From Saccharum officinarum (taxonomy: Eukaryota > Streptophyta > Magnoliopsida > Poales > Poaceae): a stretch of 64,000 nucleotides of DNA. The position numbers and the translations under genes are program-made. Every line of letters starts with the position of its first letter. Position 1 is the first letter of the stretch. A model generated the notes under the pieces. That model did not search any database and had not been told where the DNA came from. It saw nothing but the letters and a program-made list of their open reading frames with translations. Where the stretch lies: the NCBI GenBank assembly GCA_020631735.1, contig CM036160.1:7470746-7534745 (forward strand). Direction: 5' to 3'. Of this stretch, positions 31,447 to 41,680 are shown piece by piece.

Positions 31447-34400
31447 CTAAGTCTCCACAGTTGATGGCAGTGCGCCTCTAGCACAAGCTGAAAATCAATA
31501 GATCAGAAACCAAACATGCATGAGCCAAAGGAGCAACATACTGAGACTTGAGGTTTACATAATTGTGTTTTCAGTGAGGTATTCAGATTGGCTTTTTCAC
31601 AAGGGTGAAAACAGGTTAATAGATCAACAACGTCCTAGGTTGTATTCAGTGTCTCAACAACAGATAGTTTTCAATGTTTTGCATATGCCTATAAATCTAA
31701 ATGCAATGTAACTTATATAAACACATTCCGTATTCCTTCTGTCAAAACAGAAGTATGACTACACTGATCATTTATTATTTGTAAAGTATAAAGCTTGTAA
31801 CCATGTTGTCGATCAGCAAATCAAGCTTACAAGACAGAATTATGCTAATTATCAAGGTTTACAGTGTGTTTTGGGTGAGATTTTTGGAATGCATGTGTTA
31901 AATAAGACAACAGATCAACAGCCACCTAGTTGTTAATTCATTTTCCATCCTGAACACATATATCGTTGTCGAAGTTTGTCTTGTTTCTCTATATCTAAAT
32001 CAAGTGTTATAAGCAATCCATGCTATCTTCATGAGCTAAATGAGCAACATGCTAAGTTTAAAGGTTTACAGGGTTATGTTTTTTGTGTGATTTTCAGATT
32101 GGCCAAACATAGGTGACAACAGAATAATACATAAACAACCTCCTATCCTCCTAGGTGTGTATTTAATGTTTCAACCACATATAGTACTCAATGTTTTTTC
32201 TTGTCTCTAAATCTAAATGCAATGTTACTTATCTAAACTATAAATCAAAATACAATTTTACTAGTCTAAACATTTTCTCTTTCCTTCTGCCCAAACCAGA
32301 GTTTTACTAGAGTGGCTAATTTTGAAGTATAACGGTAAACGCACATAAAGCATATAACCATGTTATGGGTCAGCAATAAAATATCAACATACTAATTTTG
32401 AAGGTTTAGAATTTTAGATTGTGATTTGGGTGTCATCTTCAGATTTGGCAAGCAAGTGTTAAAACGAGACAATAAACCCACAACCTCCTACTAAGTATGT
32501 GAAAATGAAGCAAACAGAATTAAGAAAATTGCCATTGTTCCTAAAACTATGGAAGTGTTGTCCTCGTTCCAGAAATGAAAATGAGGCTAAACACTAATCT
32601 TAATTAATTTTGAAATCAAACCAACTGCATTACATCTTTGGTTTCTGAGTGGACTTGTCAACCATACCATCATCCATTAATATAACACTAACAGATTTAA
32701 GATTATCTCTGCAGACCAGACAAATGGTCTTCACGTGCTGCTCGACAATCTATAGCAAGTCACTAGACCGGAAAGCATAAATGATAACGGTGTCTTGTGT
32801 AAACTAAACTACCAACACAATACTGAATATTTCAAAACACAACAGGCCCAATGGGCAGGTAATATACAGCAAACACAACTTGAATGAAGTCCAGGTGCTA
32901 TAATGCTTCACTCGCTATTACTTTGTCTCCGCTGGCAGTGGCTATTTACGGCTAGCAAAATCTGAAAAGTAGCAAGGATAGATATTAAAATTGTTACATA
33001 ACTCACCAATGTAGCTTTTTAACATGAACAATAGAGCATGCTAATGTAAAATATTTACAAGGAGTGCAAAACAAAAGGACATAAACCAGTGATTTTGTCA
33101 CTAAAGTTCCAAAGGTTCACAAGGTTAGAGCCTTCCAGTTTTGAGCTTCAGAATTAGACTGGGCAACGATGATATACAAAATTTTAGATCAACAACTTGT
33201 GGCTAATTGATAGAAACAAAATCAACTACATTGACAAGAGGCACATGTTGAGTACCATAAACGGTGCCCAATTGACCAAAATCAGATGTGATGCTATATT
33301 GTTAGATATTTAGTTTTCCCTTGCAGAGGTAGCATCTGTTTCCTTTCAAACTAAAATATCTACACAGCAGAACATCATGTATATAGATAGAAGCTATAAA
33401 GTGCCGAATTATACATGTAAATAACAAGGCACCGTTTATTTACCTGGAATGTAAAAACTCAAGTAGGGGAAGACACCATAGTAGTGGTACTCAGGGTTGC
33501 TTAGTTTCTTGAACCACCCTGATTTTAGATCAAACATGAAGCCACTAGCATCTTCGCCTAGTAAGAGAATATCCACGCCCTCAGCGAATCCAATAACATT
33601 CACATGCCCGCCGGTGTTCGCAATCCGAATAATAGGAACTAGATTGTCAAGCAAGATGACTCTATCTTGTACCCATCCCATAGATCCATTCAGAATCACC
33701 TTTCTTGCCCACAAGTGGAGGGTTAAATCCTTAATTGTCATGACGATACCAGGCTTGGTGTACATGCGTGGCATGCCAATCATTGTCAAGCAATGCTTTC
33801 CCAGATCATACTTGAGAATTCCGGTACCTGTGAGTAAGTAGATTTGGTCTCCAACAAGGGCCCCACGTTTCCTCATGTAGACGTGGGAATTTTTAGGTAG
33901 CTGCACAAAGGCCGGCGCGCTCCATGCAGCAGTCTCGGACGAGTACACCCATGCCCTAGCAGCTATGGTGCCGTCGTTGTATGATCAGGTGCTCACAAAC
34001 ACCATAACGAAAGGGTCTCCGTGGCAGCCACGGTGCCTGCAGCCGGCTGCCGCACAAAGGACCACGCCAGAGTGGAAATATGAGTTGGGGTCAGGATCGC
34101 TGAACACCTTGTGGTCGTCGGTGATGGGGTCCCACACAGCGAGACTTCCCCTCATGCCCCCTACCAAATCGAAGAGGACACGGCCATGGCGGCAGTCGAG
34201 AGCCCGGCATCCGAACGCTGGCTGGAGGAAAGGGATGCGAGTTGTGACGGGGAAGAAGCGGTTGTCGTCTCCGCTGGTGTAGAAGCCACGTAGCAAGCCG
34301 AGGAGGGGAGGTGTTCCATGGAACTCACGGTAGTGGTGGGGGGAAGGTGGAGTCGGACAGGATACGGCGCCAGAGCTTGCAGACAAGGGAGGCGCGTAAG

Positions 34401-34458
34401 AGGCACGCGGGGTCGTCAGGCGAGAGACGGAGTAGGATCTCGGCGACGGCGGCGCCAT
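31447..34458 (-). pseudogene. F-box protein gene, array copy 6, decayed
   Basis: From ATG 34458 the frame stays open but is wrong across the F-box. About 26 bp present in other copies after MAPP are deleted, so residues about 5-41 are out-of-frame translation. One extra C in the run at 34337-34342 restores the family frame at HYREFHGTPPLLG. The frame then follows CRALDCRHGR, VWDPITDDHK and LCAAAGCRHRGCHG to an in-frame TGA at 33985-33987 (after VMVFVST). It continues in the same frame (SYNDGTIAARAWVYSSETAA) to FPYLSFYIP. Exon 1 ends at 33444. Exon 2 (31487-31447) ends one codon early with TAG (ACARGALPSTVET). With no real F-box and a central stop this is a pseudogene. A shorter product from an internal ATG near 33948 is conceivable but would lack the F-box. 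Confidence 0.85.
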
Positions 34459-34669
34459 GGTGGCGATGCATGTGTCTCGTTCTTTAATCGGACCGCCTTG
34501 GACCTCCTGTCTGGTTTGAATGGGATACTTTTACAGCAATGGCCTGGTGGTCCGGGTAGCAAAAATGAAAGGCCCAAAAATAAGACAAAGAAAAGGTGGC
34601 CCAAAAATAAGACAAAGGAAAGGAGATCCAGGTCAACTAACTTGCCAATGGTCCTCATGATTTTTATTT

Positions 34670-35939
34670 CGGACGCCGCGCCGAGCAGCCCTAGCCCACC
34701 CCCCACGGAAAAGAAGAAAGCCTTTCCCTGCATCGAAAACGTGACCCCCGCCCCGCCCCTGCATGGAGAAGAAAGGCGCCCCCCGTCCCGCCCCTGCACG
34801 GAGAAGAAAGGCGCCCCCACACGCATGAGATCCCCTACCCCCCAACCTCGCCGACCCCCAACACCTCCGCCTGCCACCAGCTCACCCCCATAGCTCCCGC
34901 CCACGAGCTGCAACAACAGGAAAAAGCTATTGCAACATCGAAAGAACTTCTAATGCAACAAACGAAAAAAACTGCTGCAACAAACGAAAAAAACTATTGC
35001 AACATCGAAAGAACATCTAATGCAACAAACAAAAATATGAACTGCAACATAAAAAAATGTCTACTGCAACATTCAAAAACATCCACTGCAACATCAGGGA
35101 GAATCTGCTGCAACAACGAGAAAAAACTATTGCAACATCTCAAGCACTACTAATGCAACATTTCATAAAAACACCTGTTGCAAACAAAATCCATTGTGAC
35201 ATCAGGGGGAAACTGCTGCAACAAACGAAAAAAACTATTGCAACATCTCAAGAACTACTCCTGCAACATCAGAAAAACACCTATTGCAACAACCTAAAAA
35301 AAGTAACATTGCAACGTTCTAAATCATCTGTTGCAACATTGAAAAAGAATAATTGCAATAATGACGAGATCTGATCCCCCGAGGGCTCGCCGGAACCCTA
35401 GCCACCACCAAACCATTACATCCAGAGGGGGAAGGAGGAGGAGGAGGAGGTGGTGGAGGAGAAGGGGAGGAGGGCTCAGATCCAGATTTAGAGGAAGAGG
35501 GAGGGGGCCTCAGATCTAGATCTCTCCCCACCTACCTCGTCGGAGCCGCGCCATCGTCCTCGTCTCTAGATACATGGAGGTCGCGGCGCGCGAGGAAGAG
35601 AGAGCAGGGAGGGAGGGAGGCGCGCGGGCTCACCGGAAGCCGCCACCTTCACCCCCACTCCGGTGGCATGGAGAGCGCAAAGGGTCGCAACAGGGGGAGG
35701 GAGAGGGAGCCGGAGAGAGGAAGGGAGGGAGGGGCGGCTCGCGGCGGCGCGGCGTGGAGGGCACGCAGGGGAGGGAGGTGCACGGGGACGGCGCGTGGGA
35801 GCAGCGTCGTGCGAGCGCATGGCGTGGGCAGCGAAGGAGCGGCGGGGAGTGCGAGGCGAGAGGAGAAAGAGGAAAGGTGGAGTGGTGAACGGTGGATAAG
35901 CGTCCGATGCGGTCGGACGACCTACAGGTATCCTTACCG
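34670..35939. mobile_element. Candidate Mutator-like element upstream of F-box copy 6
   Basis: TTTTTATTT lies at 34661-34669 and 35940-35948, bounding a block of distinct composition: C-rich left, TGCAACA array in the middle, and a GC-rich right half with GGAGGAGG and ACCCTAGCC words. 9 bp is the Mutator footprint, but the word is low-complexity and the ends (CGGACGCCGCG and inverse CGGTAAGGATACC) are not good inverted repeats. No transposase is present. The glycine/proline/arginine-rich frames are shadows. Confidence 0.4.
34915..35355 (-). repeat. Degenerate tandem array of TGCAACA words
   Basis: TGCAACAAACGAAAAAAACT, TTGCAACATC and similar words recur about every 20-35 bp. On the minus strand these are TGTTGCA words, the same family as 15475-15900. 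Asn/Lys-rich frames through it are not genes. Confidence 0.85.
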
Positions 35940-35948
35940 TTTTTATTT

Positions 35949-36852
35949 ACTGCTTGTGCGCCACTTCAGTTCCCAACCCATGGTTTCTAACTATGACTCT
36001 TCTAACTGATTAGTTTTCTTGCATAGCTGATTAGATTTTCCTTTTTTGCATGAATATATATCTCTTTATTTGCATCTTAGCTTCTTAATCTCTCTTTCCT
36101 TGCATGAGAATTCTCATAAATATCTCAGATTAGTTAATCCTCTTGAATTGTTTCCTTGCATGGCTGACGGACTTCATTTATTGCTAAGGTTATTAACGAA
36201 TGAGCACTTGGCATGTATTCAAATTAGAGGATGAGTTTTTTACATAGTTTGAACCGGATAGAAAATATCTACGGGTTTATGGGTTCGCGTACCATACAAT
36301 CATACCCGTACCCAGCTACCTGTGATCTGTATGATATCCTGCCCATTATGAAACTCATGGATCTAGAAATTGATCCATGCCCTAATAGGGTTAAAACACA
36401 TTAGGTTTCGGGTACTTGTTGAACCTTGTGCAAGTTGAATGAAAACTGAATAGTTCGGAACGAAATGATTATTGTATATTCAGTTCCCAATGGCCACACT
36501 ATGTATGGATTGAGAAATTATACTTGAGTCAAAATAGTAAACTGAAACATACTTCCCTTGTCTGTGCTAAACTAAAACGTAGTCTTTATTTAAGTTAACA
36601 GAAAATCGGATGAGCAAAACACTAATTGAATAAGATAAATCTGTACTGTTCTCACTTCTCACTGAAACTTTCTCAAGAGATAACAATTTAATGGACTAGA
36701 CACTAGAAGGCATCAGCTCTGCAAGATGGTCAATTTGTTGAAGTGCTCCGTCGAGAGAAAATGCTAGAGAAGAATCAGCAGCGTGCAGTGATGGATTGGT
36801 CCACATTCCCTTTTCCAGATTATATCAAATAGCACTTGCCTTTTAGGAAGAA
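35949..36852. other. 3' flank of F-box copy 7
   Basis: 35949-36290 is AT-rich with no gene. 36296-36400 repeats the CATACCCGTACCCAGC segment also near 30900. 36420-36852 is the unit flank (AACTGAATAGTTC, GTATATTCAGTTCCCAATGG). Confidence 0.45.
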
Positions 36853-39800
36853 TCACTGAGTCCCCACAGTTGATGGCAGTGCACCTTTAGCACATGCTGA
36901 AAATCAAACAAATAAGGTCATAATCAAGCTATAGATCAGCAATCAAACATGCATGAGCCAAAGGAGCAACATACTGAGACTTGAGGTTTACATAATTGTG
37001 TTTTCAACAAGGTATTCAGATTGGCTTTTTCACAAGGGTGAAAACAAGATAATAGATCAACAACATCCTAGGTTGTATTCAATGTCTCAACTATAGATAG
37101 TTTTGAATGCTTTTTTTCCCTATGCTTATAAATATAAATGCAATGTAACTTATCTAAACCCATTTCGTATTCCTTCTGTCAAAACAGAAGTATGACTACA
37201 GTGACTATTTAGTATTTCTAAAGTACAAAGCTTGTAACCTTGTTGTGGATCAGCAGGTCAAACTTACATGAGCTAGAAGACAACATCATGCTAATTATCA
37301 AGGTTTCAAGTTTGTTTTGGGTGAGAAGTTTGGAATGCATGGGTTAAATAAGACAACAGATTAACATCCAGCTAGTTGTGATTTGTGAATTCATTTTCCA
37401 TCCTGAACACATATATCGTTGTTGAAGTTTGTCTTGTTTCTCTAAATCTAAATCAAGTGTTAATTATCTAAGCAATCTGTGTTATCTTCATGCTAAATGA
37501 GAAACATGCTAAGTTTAAAGGATTACAGGGCTATGTCTTTTGTGTGATTTTCAGATTGGCCAAACAAAGGTGCCAACAGAATAATATATTAACAACCTAG
37601 GTGTGTATATAATGTTTCAATCACTGATAGTATTCAGTGTTTTTCTTGTCTCTAAATCTAAATGCAATGTTACTTATCTAAACTCTAAATCAAAATATAA
37701 TTTTACTAACATAAAAAAAAATTTACTAGTCTAAACATTTTCTATTTCCTTCTGCCCAAACCAGAGTACTACTAGAGTGGCTAATTTTGAAGTATAACGG
37801 TAAACACGCATAAAGCTTATAACCATGTTATGGGTCAACAATAAAATATCAACATACTAATTTTGAAGGTTTAGAACTTTAGATTGTGATTTGAGTGTCA
37901 TCTTCAGATTGGGCAAGTAAGTGTTAAAACGGGACAATAAACCCACAACCTCCTACTAAGTATGACAAAATGAAGCTGGTAGAGTTGAGAAAATTAACGC
38001 TGTTCCGAAAACTATGAAAGTAGTGTTGCCCTCGTTCCAGAAATGAAAATGAGGCTAAACACTCATCTTCATTAATTCTGAAATCAAACCAACTGCAATA
38101 TATCTTCAGTTTTTTAGTGAACTTGTCAACAATACCATCATCCATTAATATAACACTGACAGAGTTAAGATTATCTCTGCAAATCTGAAACATGGTCTTC
38201 ACATGCTGCTGGACAATATATATAGCAACTGACTAGACAGGAAAGCATAATTGATCACGGTGTCTTGCATAAACTAAACTACCAACACAATACTGAATAT
38301 TGCAAAGCACAACAGGCCCTGAAATGGGCAGGCAATGTACAGCAAACACGACTTAAATTGTCCAGGTGCTATAATGCTTCAACTCACTTGTTATTATTTT
38401 GTCTCCGCTGGCAGTGGAGATTTCTGGCTAGCAAAATCTGAAAAGTAACATGCGTAGACATTAAAATTGTTACAGAATTCACCTATGTAGCTTTATGAAC
38501 AATAGAGCATGCCTAATGTAAAATATTTACAAGGATTGCAAACAAAAAGGTCATAAGCCAGTGATTTGTCACTGTCTCACTTAAATACTGGCCAACATTG
38601 ATATATAAAATATATTGGATCAACAGCATGTGTGATAGAAACAAAATCAACTATATTTCCAGGAAGCACATGTGACTACCATGAGCAGTGTCTAACATAA
38701 TGTATATATATTCTGTAAAGTGCCTCTGTATTGGTAGATGTGACGCTGTATTGTTAGATATTCAGTTTTCCATAGAACTAAAATGTCTACATAGCATAAC
38801 ATAATGTGTATATATAGAATCTGTAAAGTGCCAAATTATTATAAGTAAATAGCAAGGCATCAGTTTATTTACCAGGAATGTAAAAACTCATGTAGGGGAA
38901 GAAGACATCATAGTAGTAGTACTCAGGCTTGCTTAGTTTCCTGAACCGCCCTGATTTCAGCTCAAACATGAGCCCTCTACCATCTTCGCCCACACCCAGT
39001 AATAGAATATCCACGCCCTCAGCGAATCCAACAACATTGATCACTTCGTTGTATGTGACCACAGTCCGAATAATAGGAACAAGATTGTTAAGCAAGATGA
39101 CTCTATCTTGTACCCATCCCATAGATCCATTTGGATTCAGCTTTGCCGCCCACAAGTGGAGGCTTGAATCATCCTTAAGGCAGACGAACCCCAGTGAACC
39201 GTCCTCCATAGTCATTAGGATACCATTATCAGGCCGGGTGTACATGTATGGCGAGGCAATCACAGTCAAGTACCGCTTTCCCAGATCATAATTGAGAATT
39301 CCGGCACCTGGGTTGAGCAAGAAGTAGAGCTGGTCCCCAACAATGGCCGCGCGTTTCCTCTCGACCAAGGCATAACCATCATGTTGTATCTGCAGTTTCT
39401 GCACAGAAGCCGGCGCGCTCCATGTTGCAGTCTCAGACGAGTACACCCATGCACTAGCAGCCTTGTTGTATGAGGCGCTCACAAACACCACTAAGAATGG
39501 GCCGCCGTGGCAGCCACGGTGGTTGCAGCTGGCCGCCGCACAAAGAACCGCTCCTGAGTGGCCAAATGGGTGAGGGTCAGGATCGCTGAGCACCTTGTGG
39601 TCGCCGGAGATGGGGTCCCACACAGCGAGACTTTCCCTGATCGTGCCCGTGCCCTCCACCGTGTCGAGGAGGACACGGCCATGGCGGCAGTCGAGAGCCC
39701 GGCATCCGAACGCTGGCTGGAGGAAGGGGATGCGTGTTGTTGTGATGGGGACGAAGCGGCTGGATTCGCTGTTGTCGTATCCGCTGGCGTATAAGCCAGA

Positions 39801-39992
39801 TAGGAAGCCGAGGAGGGGAGGCGTTCGATGGAACTCGCGGTAGCGGTTGGGGAAGGTGGAGTCGGACAGGATACGGCGCCAGAGCTTGCAGACCAGCGAG
39901 GCGCGTACGAGGCAAGCGGGGTCGTCGGGCGGGAGATGGAGGAGGATATCAGCGATGGCGTCGTCGATCAGCTCGGGCGGCGGCGGCGCCAT
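36853..39992 (-). CDS. F-box protein gene, array copy 7, intact, two exons
   Basis: Exon 1 (39992-38873) starts MAPPPPELIDDAIADIL. F-box at residues about 5-50 (LPPDDPACLVRASLVCKLWR). The C-terminal domain has CRALDCRHGR (97-106), LAVWDPISGDH, LCAAASCNHRGCHGGPF, AWVYSSETATWSAP, AIVGDQLYFLL, LHLWAAKLNPNGSMGWVQDR, VVGFAEGVDILLLG and MFELKSGRFRKL, ending DVFFPYMSFYIP. Donor CCTG/GTAAAT. Exon 2 (36896-36853, after TTTTCAG) adds ACAKGALPSTVGTQ-stop, for 387 residues. No lesion. The intron (2.0 kb) has the 270-bp repeats and a decayed open frame. A perfect G-box palindrome lies about 230 bp upstream of the ATG. Expected role: SKP1-binding substrate receptor of an SCF ubiquitin ligase, substrate unknown. 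Confidence 0.9.
36970..37960. repeat. Diverged 270-bp repeat units in the intron of F-box copy 7
   Basis: Units begin near 36985, 37300, 37510 and 37850 with GAGGTTTACATAATTGTG-like words followed by CAGATTGGC and CACATATATCGTTG. This is the same family as 12170-13250. Confidence 0.65.
37924..38202 (-). other. 92-codon open frame in the F-box intron, probably a decayed conserved segment
   Basis: The frame includes QICRDNLNSVSVILMDDGIV and WFDFRINEDECLASFSFLER, then GQHYFHSF. The equivalent intron of copy 6 (about 32515-32730) keeps the same frame but with several stops. The inverted copy at 10523-10840 encodes a similar run (CFDFKINEH, FLKQGQHF). This could be an exon lost from the family or unrelated captured sequence. 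I recognise no domain. Confidence 0.35.
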
Positions 39993-40220
39993 GGGTGGGT
40001 GCGGTTGTTATGGCTGGCGGTGCGTTGCGATGCGCGCGATGGGAACTGGGATCGTGTGTCGTCTCTTGGTCGAGCTGGACAAACGCCTTGGCTTCGTGAA
40101 GTTTCACGGGATGGTGCGCCGGCGGCGGATTTGGGGGCGGAACAGTTGGGAGCGGCGGCGCGTTGGTGGAGCTGGAGGAGGAGCGTCGCAGATGCCAGTG
40201 GGCTCGTGTTCCTCACCTTG

Positions 40221-40232
40221 GCCCACGTGGGC
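40221..40232. promoter_or_regulatory. G-box palindrome GCCCACGTGGGC upstream of F-box copy 7
   Basis: A perfect 12-bp palindrome with CACGTG core, flanked by GGCCCA/TGGGCC words. It lies about 230 bp upstream of the minus-strand start codon. CACGTG binds bZIP and bHLH factors and GGCCCA/TGGGCC resembles TCP site-II elements. The role is inferred from motif and position. Confidence 0.5.
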
Positions 40233-40346
40233 TTGGGCCTTCTTGCTCCTGCAGTCCTAGGCTCAATGGCCTTGCCATTGGAGGAGTCACTGCCCCCCCT
40301 CGTCGGCACCATGCGGTTTTAGCCGCTCCTCCTCGGTGGATAGCAT

Positions 40347-40470
40347 CGTTCGGCTGGAATTATAAGCCGGCTGAAAAATACTGTTGACTGATTTTTTGTG
40401 AGAGAAAAATATTGTTTCGGCTGAAAAAACAAGTCGAATAAGACGGATTATAAGCCAGATGAACAGGGCC
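40347..40470. mobile_element. MITE, same family as 644-772, inverted
   Basis: Left end CGTTCGGCTGGAATTATAAG, right end CCAGATGAACAGGGCC. The body (GAGAGAAAAATATTGTTTCG) is the reverse complement of the first element. A copy at 58303-58426 lies in the duplicated block. Confidence 0.75.
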
Positions 40471-41675
40471 ATAGTTATAAATTCCGGCCGGAAGGGTCGG
40501 AATACCCCGTACTAGCATGTAGACTGGTATAAAAAGGGCTGTATCCTGTACCGGCTGTGATTCAGGTCGATTCCGGCCATCCTGGCTGTTCCGGACGAGA
40601 TACGTCGTTCCGCTGATCCGGTACCAGTTGGATGGAGTCTTCGAGCTCTCACCTGAGCGGCCAGACACGCCTGCCGCAGGCACTGCTGCGTTGCTGCATT
40701 CTCGAAAGTAGGAAAAGCAAGCAGCAGTAGCTAGCTTCAGGCTGTGTTTAGTTGTGTAAAAAGGTGTAAAAAAAATGCTGTAGCACGTTTTGGTTTTATT
40801 TGGCAAATAGTATCCAACCGTTGACTAATTAGGTTCAAAACGTTCGTCTCGCAAAGTATAACCAAGCTGTACAATTAGTTTTTTATTTCATCTACATTTA
40901 GTACTCCATGCATATATCGCAAGTTTGATGTGACGAGAATCTTTTGTTTGCATAGTACTTTTTTTTGAGGAAGTAAACACAGCCTCAACCTTTTTATTGG
41001 AAGGACAGAAGTTTCAGCACGTATGGGGAAGCTCGACGGCAAGGAAGTAAAAGCAGTACTTCTTATGCATATTAAAACATATATATGTATTGGAATATAT
41101 TGATATAAATACATATAAATATAAATCTTTATTTATTTATTATAACTACGGAACGGTGTGCCGATATTGTCCGGTATCGAAATGTTTCATTCCAACGAGC
41201 AAACCGGAATGATGTCCGGAACGGAATTTACAAGTTAGTAGCAGACGCCCCTGCTTGTCTTTGTCGCCCCCCCCAAAACAGTAACTTTATTAAAACTTAT
41301 GTCTTTACCAGAAAGAGTGACAATCCACTCTGGAAACAAGAAAAAAAACACTTGACACTCTCTGTACCTAATCGCAAACTGTGCCAAATTATTCTGAACT
41401 CTACTCATACGAGAAAACTCAATCCTATTAGCACACAACTTGCTTCTTTCAGGCAAACAACGACAGTAGCAAATTAAATTCAGTCCGACAAGTGTCACCT
41501 ACGCATAACTAGCTTGTTTATTTGGATGAATAGTGAGGTAATCAATTCATTTTGCCTTCGAGAATATTTGATACATGATATAATTCCTCATTTCTTTGAT
41601 GTTCCAGCTTCTACCGTGTGTCTGCCGGCATACTACCGCATCTAGTCTTGGTTTTTTAGTTTTAGTTCTCAGTGA
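40471..41675. other. Non-coding stretch; candidate worn TIR element around a nested MITE
   Basis: AAATTCCG at 40479-40486 and its inverse CGGAATTT at 41223-41230 bound a block with CCGGAAT and GGAACGG words near both ends. This could be an old TIR transposon of about 750 bp that later received the MITE at 40740-40984. The evidence is weak. 41231-41675 has no recognisable feature. Confidence 0.3.
40740..40984. mobile_element. MITE, 245 bp, GGCTGTGTTTA...AAACACAGCC ends
   Basis: The ends GGCTGTGTTTAGTT and (inverse) GGCTGTGTTTACTT are near-perfect inverted repeats, flanked by TCA on both sides (40737-40739, 40985-40987). The 3-bp duplication suggests PIF/Harbinger affinity. Internal words ATAGTATCCAACCGTTGACT and ACGTTCGTCTCGCAAAGTA are familiar from abundant grass MITEs. 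Copy at 58696-58939. Confidence 0.8.
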
Positions 41676-41680
41676 CCCTT

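Noticed and set aside
35319..36009. Gly/Arg/Pro-rich open frames in the GC-rich half of the element, and the same at 53281-53968
   Set aside because: Low-complexity composition in several frames at once, no domain, and inside a transposon-like block.
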